Of a stretch of 64,000 nt of DNA, positions 25,178-34,163 are shown in pieces. The first letter of the stretch is position 1. Each line of letters starts with the position of its first letter. The position numbers and the translations under genes are program-made. The notes under the pieces were generated by a model. The model made no database searches. It was not told the origin of the DNA and worked only from the letters and a program-made list of their open reading frames with translations. The stretch is from Allobrachymonas denitrificans DSM 15123 (GTDB lineage Bacteria > Pseudomonadota > Gammaproteobacteria > Burkholderiales > Burkholderiaceae_C): positions 558,001-622,000 of the forward strand of contig NZ_FOCW01000001.1 of NCBI RefSeq assembly GCF_900110225.1, read 5' to 3'.

Positions 25178-25861
25178 ATGTCTCTCGACGTCCTCACGCT
25201 CACGCTGTCCATCGTTCCCTACATCGTGGTGATGTCCATCACGCCGGGGCCCAACAACCTGATGCTGCTCAGTTCCGGCGTGCGGTTTGGCGCGCAGCGC
25301 AGCCTGCCGCATATGCTCGGCATCTCGGTTGGCGGTGCGGTGATGATCGTGCTGACCGGCCTCGGTCTGCTGGAGCTGTTTCAGCGCCATCCGCTGTTGC
25401 AGCAGGGTGTGCAGTGGGGCGGCATGGCGTATCTGCTCTGGCTGGCCTGGCAGATGACGCGCGCGCCTGCACCGCAGGAGGCCCTGGAGCAGGAAGCGCT
25501 TGTGCCGGGCGGGGCTGCACAGCAACCACCCGGCCATGCGCAGGGCGCATCTTCGGCAGAAGCGCTGGCCCGCCCGCTCGGGTTCTTGGGCGCGGCAGCC
25601 TTCCAGTGGGTCAATCCCAAGATGTGGATGATGGCGCTCGGCCTGCTCTCGGCCTATCTGCCTCCGGGGCAGGGCGTTGCGGCCGTTGCCCTGGTCGCGC
25701 TGGTGTTTGGCGTGACCAATCTGCCGTGCATCTCGGTATGGGCGATTGCCGGCCAGCATTTGCGCCATTGGCTGCAGCAGCCTGCCCGGTTGCAGGCGTT
25801 CAACTGGAGCATGGCAGCCGCATTGCTGCTGTCGATGGCCCCGGTGCTGCTGCGCCAGTGA
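25178..25861 (+). CDS. LysE/RhtB-family amino acid or metabolite exporter
   Basis: A 227-residue inner-membrane protein with about six hydrophobic helices. The family signature is at the N-terminus (VMSITPGPNNLMLLSSGVRFG), with QWVNPKMWMMALG in the middle. LysE/RhtB transporters export amino acids or similar small molecules. The central loop (about 90-125) is long and Ala/Gln/Glu-rich. The ATG at 25178 directly precedes the conserved first helix. Divergence from a MocR regulator predicts induction by an amino acid or amine. Confidence 0.87.
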   Translation: MSLDVLTLTLSIVPYIVVMSITPGPNNLMLLSSGVRFGAQRSLPHMLGISVGGAVMIVLTGLGLLELFQRHPLLQQGVQWGGMAYLLWLAWQMTRAPAPQEALEQEALVPGGAAQQPPGHAQGASSAEALARPLGFLGAAAFQWVNPKMWMMALGLLSAYLPPGQGVAAVALVALVFGVTNLPCISVWAIAGQHLRHWLQQPARLQAFNWSMAAALLLSMAPVLLRQ

Positions 25862-25873
25862 GTGGGCAAGGGG

Positions 25874-26422
25874 TCAGGCCGCGTGCTTCTTCACCCAGGC
25901 GGCATAGGCATCCATCCAGCCCTGCAGGAACTTGCGCGAGCCCTCATTGGCCACGCTGCCGTCTTCCGCAAAGAACTTGTCATCCACCTTGAGGAACACT
26001 TCGGGCTGCCCCAGCGTGGGCGCATCCAGATAGGCCAGGATGTTGCGCAGGTGCTGCTGCGCCAGCGCCGTGCCGATGGCGCCGATGGAGGCCCCCAGCA
26101 CACCCGCCGGCTTGCCGGCCCAGACGTTCTTGCCGTAGGGGCGCGATGCGTGATCCAGCGCGTTCTTCAGCACGCCGGGGACCGAACGGTTGTATTCGGG
26201 CGTGACGAACAGCAGCGCTTGTGAGTCGCTGATGGCCTGCTTGAATTGCAGCACCACTTCGGCCTGCTGCTTGTCGTCATCCTGGTTGTAGAGCGGCAGC
26301 TGGCTGATGTCGAGGTACTGGAACTGGAAGTCGTGCGGTGCGAGTTTTTCCAGCGCCTGGGCCAGGCGGCGGTTGTAGGAATCGCGGCGCAGGCTGCCGA
26401 CGATGACGGCGATTTGGGTCAT
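25874..26422 (-). CDS. NAD(P)H-dependent FMN reductase (ArsH/SsuE/chromate-reductase-like)
   Basis: A 182-residue flavodoxin-fold reductase. The FMN phosphate loop is GSLRRDSYNRRLAQAL near the N-terminus; LLFVTPEYNRSVPGVLKNALDHASRP is the conserved central motif, and KPAGVLGASIGAIGTALAQQHLR follows. It would reduce FMN, quinones or metal oxyanions using NAD(P)H. The ribosome site AAGGAG lies 7 bases before the ATG at 26422. It is convergent with the LysE gene (12 bases between stops) and divergent from uvrA. Confidence 0.88.
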   Translation of the reverse strand: MTQIAVIVGSLRRDSYNRRLAQALEKLAPHDFQFQYLDISQLPLYNQDDDKQQAEVVLQFKQAISDSQALLFVTPEYNRSVPGVLKNALDHASRPYGKNVWAGKPAGVLGASIGAIGTALAQQHLRNILAYLDAPTLGQPEVFLKVDDKFFAEDGSVANEGSRKFLQGWMDAYAAWVKKHAA

Positions 26423-26635
26423 GGCAATCTCCTTTTCCAGCAGAGGATGCGGCAAGCGCGGGCCCCTTGCTGTAGGACCACGGCGCGATCGCGAGCATGC
26501 CGGTGCAGTGTGCGCCATTCCTGCGCCACCGTGAGCGCGGCGTGCCCAATAGCCCGCCCGCAAATGCCGTTATTGCCAGTGCGCGATCGGCTGGCAACTT
26601 CTACAATCTTCCGGCCCCTATCTGCAAGGTACCGC

Positions 26636-29600
26636 ATGTCTGACCGTTCCTCCACTACCGATCCGCAATCCTCCACCGACGCCGCCAGTGGCCAGGGCGA
26701 GGGCGCCTATCTGGCCAGCCTGATCCGCATCCGCGGCGCGCGCCAGAACAACCTGCGCAATCTGGATCTGGATATCCGCACCGGCGAGCTGACGGTGGTG
26801 ACCGGGCCGAGCGGTTCGGGCAAGTCCAGCCTGGTGTTCGACACGCTGTATGCCGAGGGCCAGCGGCGCTATGTGGAAACCTTCAGCGCCTACGCACGCC
26901 AGTTTCTGGACCGCATGGACAAGCCCGCCGTGGACAAGGTGGAAGGCGTGCCGCCGGCGATTGCGATCGACCAGACCAACCCGGTGCGCACCTCGCGCTC
27001 GACCGTTGGCACCATGACGGAGCTGAACGATCACCTGAAGCTGTTCTTCGCACGCTTTGCGCACCTGCACGACCGGGTGACGGGGCTGCCGGTGCGGCAG
27101 GACAATCCGGATTCGATTTATGCGGATTTGCTGCGGCGGAGTGGGGCGGAAAGTCCGCGTCTGGTCGTCACATTCCCTGTCGAACTCCCCGCCAGCACGA
27201 CGGCGGAAGAAGTCGAGCAATGGCTGTCCGCCTCCGGCTTCACGCGCGTTCAAGCCGAGCGCACGGAAGGCGGGCGCAAGGTGCTCGACGTGGTGGCCGA
27301 CCGCTTCCGCATCGACAAGGTGGAGCGTGCCCGCGTGATCGAGGCGCTGGAAGTGGTGCTCAAGCATGGCGCGGGGCATCTTTCGGTGTATGCGCTGGCA
27401 CCTTCCGGCGAGGAAGCCGCCCCCGACATCTGGAGCTACTCCAGTAGCCTGCATTGCCCCGAAAGCGGCATCAGCTACAGCGCGCCGATTCCGTCCATGT
27501 TCTCCTTCAACTCGGCCGTGGGCGCGTGCGAGGTCTGCCGCGGCTTCGGTCGCGTGATCGGGGTGGACTGGGGTCTGGTGATTCCCGACGAAAAACTCAC
27601 GCTGCGCCAGGGCGCCATCAAGCCGATCCAGACGCCGGCCTGGAGCGAAGCGCAGGATGACCTGATGCGCCACGCCGAAACGGCCGGCATTCCGCGCGAC
27701 ACGCCCTGGAACAAGCTGACCGAGGCGCAGCAGCGTTGGGTGATCGACGGCGCGCCGGGCTGGAAGGGACAGTGGAACAAGCAGTGGTACGGCATCCAGC
27801 GCTTCTTCGATTACCTGGAGAGCAAGGCCTACAAGATGCATATCCGGGTGCTGCTGTCCAAGTACCGCAGCTACACCGAATGCCCGTCCTGCGGCGGCGC
27901 GCGCCTCAAGACCGAGAGCCTGCTCTGGCGCGTGGGCAGCAAGGCGGATGCCGATGCGGTACTTTCTCCTTCTGATCGATTCATGCCTAAGGGAGTTGAT
28001 TGGGATCGGGAAACTCTTGCCTCCTTGCCGGGTCTGTCTCTGCATGACCTGATGTTGCTGCCGCTCGACCGCCTGCGCGATTTCTTCGCCCGCCTGGGGC
28101 AGGACGACCGCCAGCCGGCCACCCAGACCGACGCCGCCGACACCCAGGCCCGCAAGCTGCTGTTCGAGGAAATCAACAACCGCCTGCGCTATCTGTGCGA
28201 TGTGGGCATCGGCTATCTCACACTGGACCGCCAGAGCCGCACCTTGAGCGGCGGCGAGGTGCAGCGCATCAACCTGACCACGGCGCTGGGCACCTCGCTG
28301 GTGAACACGCTGTTCGTGCTGGACGAGCCCAGCATCGGCCTGCACCCGCGCGACATGCACCGCATCACCGAGGCCATGCTGCGCCTGCGCGATGCCGGCA
28401 ACACGCTGGTGGTGGTGGAGCACGACCCGGCCGTGATGTGGGCGGCCGACCGCATGATCGACATGGGCCCCGGCCCCGGCGAGCGCGGCGGTGCCATCGT
28501 GTTCGACGGCCCGACCGAAGCGCTCAAGCGCGCCGACACGGTCACCGGCGAGTACCTAGGCGGCCGCCGTCAGGTGATCGACCCGCAGCGCTGGCAGCCG
28601 CGCGCGGTGGAAGCCAACACGCCGCGCCTGCTGCTGGAAGGCGTGCGCGCCAACAATCTGAAGAACGTCTCGCTGGAAATCCCGCTGCAGCGCCTGGTGT
28701 GCGTGACCGGGGTGAGCGGCTCCGGCAAGTCCACGCTGATTCAGGATGTGCTGGCGCCGGCACTGCTGCGCCAATTCGGCAAGGCCACCGAATCGCCTGG
28801 CGCACACGACCGTCTGCTGGGTGCCGACCATCTGGCCGATGTGGTGTTCGTGGACCAGTCGCCCATCGGCAAGACGGCGCGCTCCAACCCGGTGAGCTAC
28901 GTGGGCGCTTGGGACGCGATCCGTCAGCAGTTTGCCACCGCGCCTCTGTCGCAGGAGCGCGGCTACACGGCCAGCAAGTTCAGCTTCAACAGCGGCGACG
29001 GGCGCTGCCCGACCTGCGGCGGCAGCGGCTTCGAGCATGTGGAAATGCAGTTCCTGAGTGACGTCTATTTGCGCTGCCAGGACTGCGACGGCAAGCGCTA
29101 TCGCCCCGAGGTGCTGGAGGTGAACATCGAGCGCGGCGGCCGCACGCTCAACGTGGCCGATGTGCTGGAGCTGACGGTGAATGAGGCGGTGCTGCTGTTT
29201 GCCGCCGACCGCGAGGTACTGCGCGCACTCAAGCCCATCGTTGATGTGGGCCTGGATTACGTGAAGCTGGGCCAGCCCGTGCCCACGCTGAGCGGGGGCG
29301 AGGCGCAGCGCCTGAAGCTGGCGGGCTTCCTCGCCGACGCGGCCAAGTCTGCCGCCAAGAGCCGGCAGAGTCTGGCGCGCAAAGGCACGCTATTCCTGTT
29401 CGACGAGCCGACCACCGGCCTGCATTTTGACGACATCGCCAAGCTGATGCGCGCCTTCCGTCAGTTGCTGGATGCCGGGCATTCGCTGGTGGTGATCGAG
29501 CACAACCTCGACGTGATCCGCGCCAGCGACTGGCTGATCGACCTCGGGCCGGAAGGCGGCGACGGCGGCGGCCGCATCGTGGCCGAGGGTACGCCGGAGC

Positions 29601-32575
29601 AGGTGCGGCAGAATCCGGCCAGCCATACCGGCGCGGCGTTGCGGGAATACGATGTGGCGATGGGCTGGGGTGAAGCCGCTGGGTCGCTCCAACAAGTGCC
29701 AGGTGCCGGTGAAGAGGGCGCTGACGCGGCAAAAGGATCCAGTGCTGCATTGCGTGTGCAGGAACCGCTGGCAGCGTATGGATCTGCAGCAAATGCTGTC
29801 GGATCCATGGCCCCAGGCCGCCCGGCCCCCACGCTAGCCACCCCCCAGCGCCGCAGCAACGCCATCGAAGTCGTCCACGCCCACGAACACAACCTCAAGA
29901 ACCTCTCCGTGCAGATCCCGCGCGGCAAGTTCAACGTCATCACCGGCGTGAGCGGCTCGGGCAAATCCACACTGGCGTTCGACATCATCTTCAACGAAGG
30001 CCAGCGGCGCTATCTGGAAAGCCTGAATGCCTACGCCCGCAGCATGGTGCAGCCGGCCGGCCGCCCCGAGGTGGACGCGGTGTATGGCATTCCGCCCACG
30101 GTCGCGATCGAGCAGCGCCTGAGCCGTGGCGGGCGCAAGAGCACGGTGGGAACCACCACCGAGGTGTGGCACTTCCTGCGCCTGCTGTACGTGAAGCTGG
30201 GCGTGCAGCACTGCGTGCACGACGATGCGCCGGTGCAGCCGCAGACTGCCGATCGCATCGTGGCGCAAATCCTGCGCGAACATCGTGGCGAGCACATCGG
30301 CCTGCTGGCGCCACTGGTGAGCGGGCGCAAGGGCGTCTACACCGAGCTTGCCGACTGGGCGCGCCCGCGCGGCCATACGCATCTGCGCGTGGATGGCGAA
30401 TTTCTGCCGACCACGGGCTTTCCGCGGCTGGACCGCTTCAAGGAACACGACATCGCGCTGCCGGTGCTGAGCCTGGACGTGACGCCCGAAAACGAGCTGC
30501 TGCTGCGCGAAGGCGTGCGCGATGCGCTGCGCCATGGCAAGGGCGTGGTGCACGTGATGAGCGAACTCGCCGGCCTGGCCGAAGCCATGGCCGATGGCGG
30601 CACCGGCGCCGGCATTGGCCGCGTGCAGGTGTATTCCACGCTGCGCGCCTGCCCGGTATGCAGCACCAGCTACGAGGAACTCGATCCGCGCCTGTTCAGC
30701 TACAACAGCAAACATGGCTGGTGTCCGGATTGCGTCGGCACCGGCGTGAAGCTGAGCAAGGAACAGCGCAAGGCGCTGGACGATTCCGTGGCCGACAAGG
30801 ACAACAAGGGCCGCGAGCAGACCTTTGCCGAGCCGGAAGTGGAAGGCGTGGGCGACCAGCCGTGCCCCACCTGCCACGGCACGCGCCTGAACCCGATCGC
30901 GCGCCATGTGCGCCTGCACGGCATCGGCATTGCTGACGTGGCGGCGCTGAGCGTGGCCGATGTGGCGGCCTGGGTGGATGGGCTGGCCTTCAGCGGCCGC
31001 GAGGCCGACATCGCGCGCGACATCGTGCCCGAAATCCGCAGCCGCCTGGCCTTTCTGCAGCAGGTGGGCCTGGGCTACCTCACGCTGGACCGCGGCGCGC
31101 CCACGCTGAGCGGCGGCGAGGCGCAGCGCATCCGGCTGGCGGCGCAACTGGGCAGCAATCTGCAGGGCGTGTGCTACGTGCTGGACGAACCGACCATCGG
31201 CCTGCACCCGCGCGACAACCACATCCTGATCAACGCGCTGCAGGACCTGAGCGACAAGGGCAACACGCTGCTGGTGGTGGAGCACGACGAAGACACCATC
31301 CGCCGCGCCGACCATGTGATTGACATTGGGCCGGGCGCGGGCGTGCGCGGCGGCACCGTGGTGGCCGAGGGCACGGTGGCTGACATTGAGGCGGATGCCG
31401 ATTCGGTGACTGGGCGCTATCTGCGCGAGGCCATGCGCCACCCGATGCGCGGCACGCGCCGGCCGGTGCGGGGCGAAAGCGCGGACGCGGAGCAGCAGCC
31501 GGCGCTGGAGTGGCTGAGCGTAACCGGTGCCACCCTGCACAACCTGCAGAATCTGGACGTGCAGGTGCCGCTGCACCGGCTGGTGGCCGTGACGGGCGTG
31601 AGCGGCTCGGGCAAATCCACGCTGGCGCGCGATGTGCTGCTGAGCAATGTCGAAGCCATTGTGTTGCAGCGCTCCACCAAGGCGGGGCGCGAGGCCGATG
31701 CGCGGGGCGAACGTCCGGCCTGGTCCGGCTGCAGCGGCGTGCTGGGCTATGAAGCGATTGCGCGCGTGCTGGAAGTGGACCAGACCCCGATCGGGAAAAC
31801 GCCACGCTCCTGCCCGGCTACTTATATCGGCTTTTGGGACACGGTGCGCAAGCTATATGCCGACACGCTGGAGGCGCGTGCGCGCGGCTTTGGCCCGGGG
31901 CGCTTCAGCTTCAACACCGGCGAGGGGCGCTGCCCGGCCTGCGAAGGGCAGGGCATGCGCACCATCGAGATGAATTTTCTGCCGGACGTGAAAGTGCCGT
32001 GCGAAGTCTGCCACGGCGCGCGCTTCAACCCGCAAACCCTGGCCGTGACCTGGCGCGGCAAGAGCATCGGCGACGTGCTGCAGATGGAGGTGGACGAGGC
32101 GGTGCAATTCTTCGCCAGCATGCCGTCCATCGCGCATCCGCTCAAGCTGCTGCAGGATGTGGGGCTGGGCTATCTGACGCTGGGCCAGCCCTCACCCACG
32201 CTGAGCGGCGGCGAGGCGCAGCGCATCAAGCTGGTGACCGAACTGACCAAGGTGCGCGACGACGTGACGCGGCGCGGACAGAAAACGCCGCATACGCTGT
32301 ATGTGCTGGACGAGCCCACGGTGGGGCTGCACATGAGCGATGTGGAAAAGCTGATCCGCGTGCTGCACCGGCTGGTGGATGGCGGGCACAGCGTGGTCGT
32401 GATCGAGCACGATCTGGATGTGATTGCGGAGGCGGACTGGATTCTGGACCTGGGGCCGGAAGGGGGGACTGGCGGGGGGAGGCTGGTGGTGGCTGGGACG
32501 CCGGAGGAGGTGGTGGCTTGTGGGAGCCATACGGGAGAGGCTCTGAGGCCGGTGCTGGCTCGGGATGCAGGCTAA
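26636..32575 (+). CDS. uvrA: Tandem-fused, double-length excinuclease UvrA (four ATPase modules)
   Basis: A 1,979-residue protein about twice the size of normal UvrA. Two UvrA-like halves (about 25-1010 and 1060-1979) are joined by an Ala/Gly/Ser-rich linker near 1015-1065. Walker A motifs occur near 57 (GPSGSGKSS), 692, 1103 and 1654 (each GVSGSGKST). Signature motifs LSGGE(V/A)QR occur near 536, 884, 1490 and 1855, so all four ATP sites look intact. Zinc-type CxxC pairs are visible in each half (for example CPTCGG near 790, CPAC near 1765). Regions resembling the UvrB-binding domain are present in both halves. UvrA is the damage-sensing dimer of nucleotide excision repair; here one chain probably forms a pseudo-dimer. 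The start at 26636 (MSDRSST) precedes the conserved region by about 25 residues. Confidence 0.92.
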   Translation: MSDRSSTTDPQSSTDAASGQGEGAYLASLIRIRGARQNNLRNLDLDIRTGELTVVTGPSGSGKSSLVFDTLYAEGQRRYVETFSAYARQFLDRMDKPAVDKVEGVPPAIAIDQTNPVRTSRSTVGTMTELNDHLKLFFARFAHLHDRVTGLPVRQDNPDSIYADLLRRSGAESPRLVVTFPVELPASTTAEEVEQWLSASGFTRVQAERTEGGRKVLDVVADRFRIDKVERARVIEALEVVLKHGAGHLSVYALAPSGEEAAPDIWSYSSSLHCPESGISYSAPIPSMFSFNSAVGACEVCRGFGRVIGVDWGLVIPDEKLTLRQGAIKPIQTPAWSEAQDDLMRHAETAGIPRDTPWNKLTEAQQRWVIDGAPGWKGQWNKQWYGIQRFFDYLESKAYKMHIRVLLSKYRSYTECPSCGGARLKTESLLWRVGSKADADAVLSPSDRFMPKGVDWDRETLASLPGLSLHDLMLLPLDRLRDFFARLGQDDRQPATQTDAADTQARKLLFEEINNRLRYLCDVGIGYLTLDRQSRTLSGGEVQRINLTTALGTSLVNTLFVLDEPSIGLHPRDMHRITEAMLRLRDAGNTLVVVEHDPAVMWAADRMIDMGPGPGERGGAIVFDGPTEALKRADTVTGEYLGGRRQVIDPQRWQPRAVEANTPRLLLEGVRANNLKNVSLEIPLQRLVCVTGVSGSGKSTLIQDVLAPALLRQFGKATESPGAHDRLLGADHLADVVFVDQSPIGKTARSNPVSYVGAWDAIRQQFATAPLSQERGYTASKFSFNSGDGRCPTCGGSGFEHVEMQFLSDVYLRCQDCDGKRYRPEVLEVNIERGGRTLNVADVLELTVNEAVLLFAADREVLRALKPIVDVGLDYVKLGQPVPTLSGGEAQRLKLAGFLADAAKSAAKSRQSLARKGTLFLFDEPTTGLHFDDIAKLMRAFRQLLDAGHSLVVIEHNLDVIRASDWLIDLGPEGGDGGGRIVAEGTPEQVRQNPASHTGAALREYDVAMGWGEAAGSLQQVPGAGEEGADAAKGSSAALRVQEPLAAYGSAANAVGSMAPGRPAPTLATPQRRSNAIEVVHAHEHNLKNLSVQIPRGKFNVITGVSGSGKSTLAFDIIFNEGQRRYLESLNAYARSMVQPAGRPEVDAVYGIPPTVAIEQRLSRGGRKSTVGTTTEVWHFLRLLYVKLGVQHCVHDDAPVQPQTADRIVAQILREHRGEHIGLLAPLVSGRKGVYTELADWARPRGHTHLRVDGEFLPTTGFPRLDRFKEHDIALPVLSLDVTPENELLLREGVRDALRHGKGVVHVMSELAGLAEAMADGGTGAGIGRVQVYSTLRACPVCSTSYEELDPRLFSYNSKHGWCPDCVGTGVKLSKEQRKALDDSVADKDNKGREQTFAEPEVEGVGDQPCPTCHGTRLNPIARHVRLHGIGIADVAALSVADVAAWVDGLAFSGREADIARDIVPEIRSRLAFLQQVGLGYLTLDRGAPTLSGGEAQRIRLAAQLGSNLQGVCYVLDEPTIGLHPRDNHILINALQDLSDKGNTLLVVEHDEDTIRRADHVIDIGPGAGVRGGTVVAEGTVADIEADADSVTGRYLREAMRHPMRGTRRPVRGESADAEQQPALEWLSVTGATLHNLQNLDVQVPLHRLVAVTGVSGSGKSTLARDVLLSNVEAIVLQRSTKAGREADARGERPAWSGCSGVLGYEAIARVLEVDQTPIGKTPRSCPATYIGFWDTVRKLYADTLEARARGFGPGRFSFNTGEGRCPACEGQGMRTIEMNFLPDVKVPCEVCHGARFNPQTLAVTWRGKSIGDVLQMEVDEAVQFFASMPSIAHPLKLLQDVGLGYLTLGQPSPTLSGGEAQRIKLVTELTKVRDDVTRRGQKTPHTLYVLDEPTVGLHMSDVEKLIRVLHRLVDGGHSVVVIEHDLDVIAEADWILDLGPEGGTGGGRLVVAGTPEEVVACGSHTGEALRPVLARDAG

Positions 32576-32804
32576 GCCAGCAGCGCTTTGCAACTATTTG
32601 CGAGCATTAGCCGCCGCTTGCCGAGAGCATGCTTCTAGCGCCTGATGGGCAACTAAAGTGCTATACACTGTCAATAGGGTCATATCTGATGCTAGGTTGT
32701 TGATCGGCGTTGGGTTTATAGGGAGATATGACTGCTATACACCAAAATTTTTGAAGTATGCACCGTGGAGATGCATACTGAACGTTAGGTTGCACAAATC
32801 CACC
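32576..32804. other. Left edge of the cassette island with an integron core site
   Basis: Composition drops sharply in GC right after the uvrA stop. At 32784-32790 there is GTTAGGT, an integron GTTRRRY core site, and GTTAGGTTGC (32784-32793) is the exact complement of the first ten bases of the attC that ends cassette 1 (33990-33999). Cassette 1 therefore starts at 32785. Just upstream, AGTATGCA/TGCATACT (32756-32763 and 32773-32780) forms a perfect 8-bp hairpin. GCTATACAC occurs twice (near 32660 and 32733). No upstream CCTAAC-type core exists, so this may be an attI-like site or a secondary insertion site; no integrase gene is present. Confidence 0.6.
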
Positions 32805-33983
32805 ATGCTTCCTGTGAATTTCTTCTCTGAGCTCTGGGTCTATGCGCACACGAAAGAGTACCGCGAAGGACTCTTCGTTGAGGCGTCTGGTCTGGTTTTG
32901 GACGTGCTTTTGCTCATTGTTGGTGTAAAGCTAATCTCCTACTATCTCGTCCGGCAGTCAAGGAGAACGACAAGCTTTGCATCCTCTTTCTTTATAGTAC
33001 AGTTTTTGCGCGAAGTACTGGTGCTTCAATTGAAGTCTGGTGGAGTTGCAGAGATCAACGCTAGCTTAAGAGTGGCCTTTGAGAGACGCGAACTCGAATC
33101 GCTTTTCTCTCACTTCCTATATGGAAACACCGAGAACTTAATGGATCTACTCAGACTGCGAATGAGGTCTGGGGAGCATATTGCTGGACATATAAGCCTT
33201 ACCCCCGATCAACGAAATGACCTATCCAAAGAAGTGCAGGCATTGTTGGGGCGCTTGGACAATTTACTGGTTATCTTGGCGTCCCTGCGACAGGAAGATC
33301 AATGCCTTCGTGCATATGAATTCAGAATGGTTCTGACCGTAGTTTCAGACTACCTTACAGATATTTCAAATTCTGACCAAGCCCCTCCACCACGAACCTA
33401 CGCACCGATTAGTACCGCTCTTGCCTCTACTGTGGAATCTTGGTTTCAGTCTTGCAAAAAGGTTCTCGACCACCGATACAAGGAGGAAATCCGCTGGTCA
33501 TATGTGCATCTCGTTCTTTCATTACCCTGGGTGGCCTCATATAGATTCGTGGTCAGGAGGTGGCGGCGACTTCGGGACCAACTATATAAAGATCCCTTCA
33601 GCTCAAATTTTTCGCAGATTTTCTGCAATTCATTAGCTCAGGAGCTAGGAAACAAGTGGGGCGAAGTTGTAGCCGCTTCTGGCGTTGAGCAGAACGATCT
33701 TAAAACATTGACAACTCAACATAGAGCCATCTCACAAGATGAATGCATTGAGTTATTAGAGAAACTCCGACCTCACGTTCCCGCACCTTTATGGAACCTC
33801 GTTCTTGCAACCTCTTTGACAACGGATGTCGATAGCATACCTCTCAGCGCTGTAACTGTCGACGCAGAAAAAGCGCATGCGCTCTACTACCTCACAAAGC
33901 TATCAGTCAAAGACGATAGCAGTAGTAATATGCTCGCGCAAACGTTACACAGCCTTTGGAACCTCCGTCCAACGTCTAGGTAG
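32805..33983 (+). CDS. Integron cassette 1: membrane-anchored protein of unknown function
   Basis: A 392-residue protein I do not recognise. A hydrophobic stretch near residues 30-47 (VLDVLLLIVGVKLISYYLV) suggests one N-terminal membrane anchor; the rest looks soluble and mostly helical, with Leu-rich segments (LLGRLDNLLVILASLRQ, ECIELLEKLRPHVPAPLWNLVL). No signal peptide, nuclease or ATPase motif is evident. Base composition is clearly lower in GC than the flanking uvrA and ttr genes. The ATG at 32805 lies 20 bases inside the cassette start and fits cassette architecture; a GTG at 32658 is in frame but lies outside the cassette. The stop is 9 bases before the attC. Confidence 0.75.
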   Translation: MLPVNFFSELWVYAHTKEYREGLFVEASGLVLDVLLLIVGVKLISYYLVRQSRRTTSFASSFFIVQFLREVLVLQLKSGGVAEINASLRVAFERRELESLFSHFLYGNTENLMDLLRLRMRSGEHIAGHISLTPDQRNDLSKEVQALLGRLDNLLVILASLRQEDQCLRAYEFRMVLTVVSDYLTDISNSDQAPPPRTYAPISTALASTVESWFQSCKKVLDHRYKEEIRWSYVHLVLSLPWVASYRFVVRRWRRLRDQLYKDPFSSNFSQIFCNSLAQELGNKWGEVVAASGVEQNDLKTLTTQHRAISQDECIELLEKLRPHVPAPLWNLVLATSLTTDVDSIPLSAVTVDAEKAHALYYLTKLSVKDDSSSNMLAQTLHSLWNLRPTSR

Positions 33984-33992
33984 TGCAGTGCA

Positions 33993-34115
33993 ACCTAACC
34001 CATCGGTCAAGCGGATGCCCAAAAGCAACGCATTTGCTTCGCAAATTGTATGCGTTACCTTTGGGTTCCTTGCGCACCTGTGGTGCTCGGGCACCGCTTA
34101 CCTCAAACGTTAGGC
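33993..34115 (+). repeat. attC recombination site of cassette 1 (about 123 bp, VCR-like length)
   Basis: Outer core sites ACCTAAC (33993-33999) and GTTAGGC (34109-34115) bracket a long imperfect palindrome. The inner arms AAGCGGATGCCC and GGGCACCGCTT pair with one unpaired A, the extrahelical base expected in attC. The centre CCCAAA...AACGCAT pairs with ATGCGTT...TTTGGG around GCTTCGC. Pairing extends to ten bases (33990-33999 with 32784-32793) when the cassette is circular. Confidence 0.9.
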
Positions 34116-34163
34116 GCTTGCAGGTGTATCATCGTTCTGTAACTCACCAAAGGGGGATTTATC

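Noticed and set aside
26618..28423. Long minus-strand frames opposite uvrA (also 29834-31576)
   Set aside because: No family resemblance; the UvrA reading is unambiguous.
32658..32804. GTG start extending the cassette 1 protein by 49 residues
   Set aside because: It would begin outside the cassette boundary at 32785; ATG 32805 fits cassette structure.
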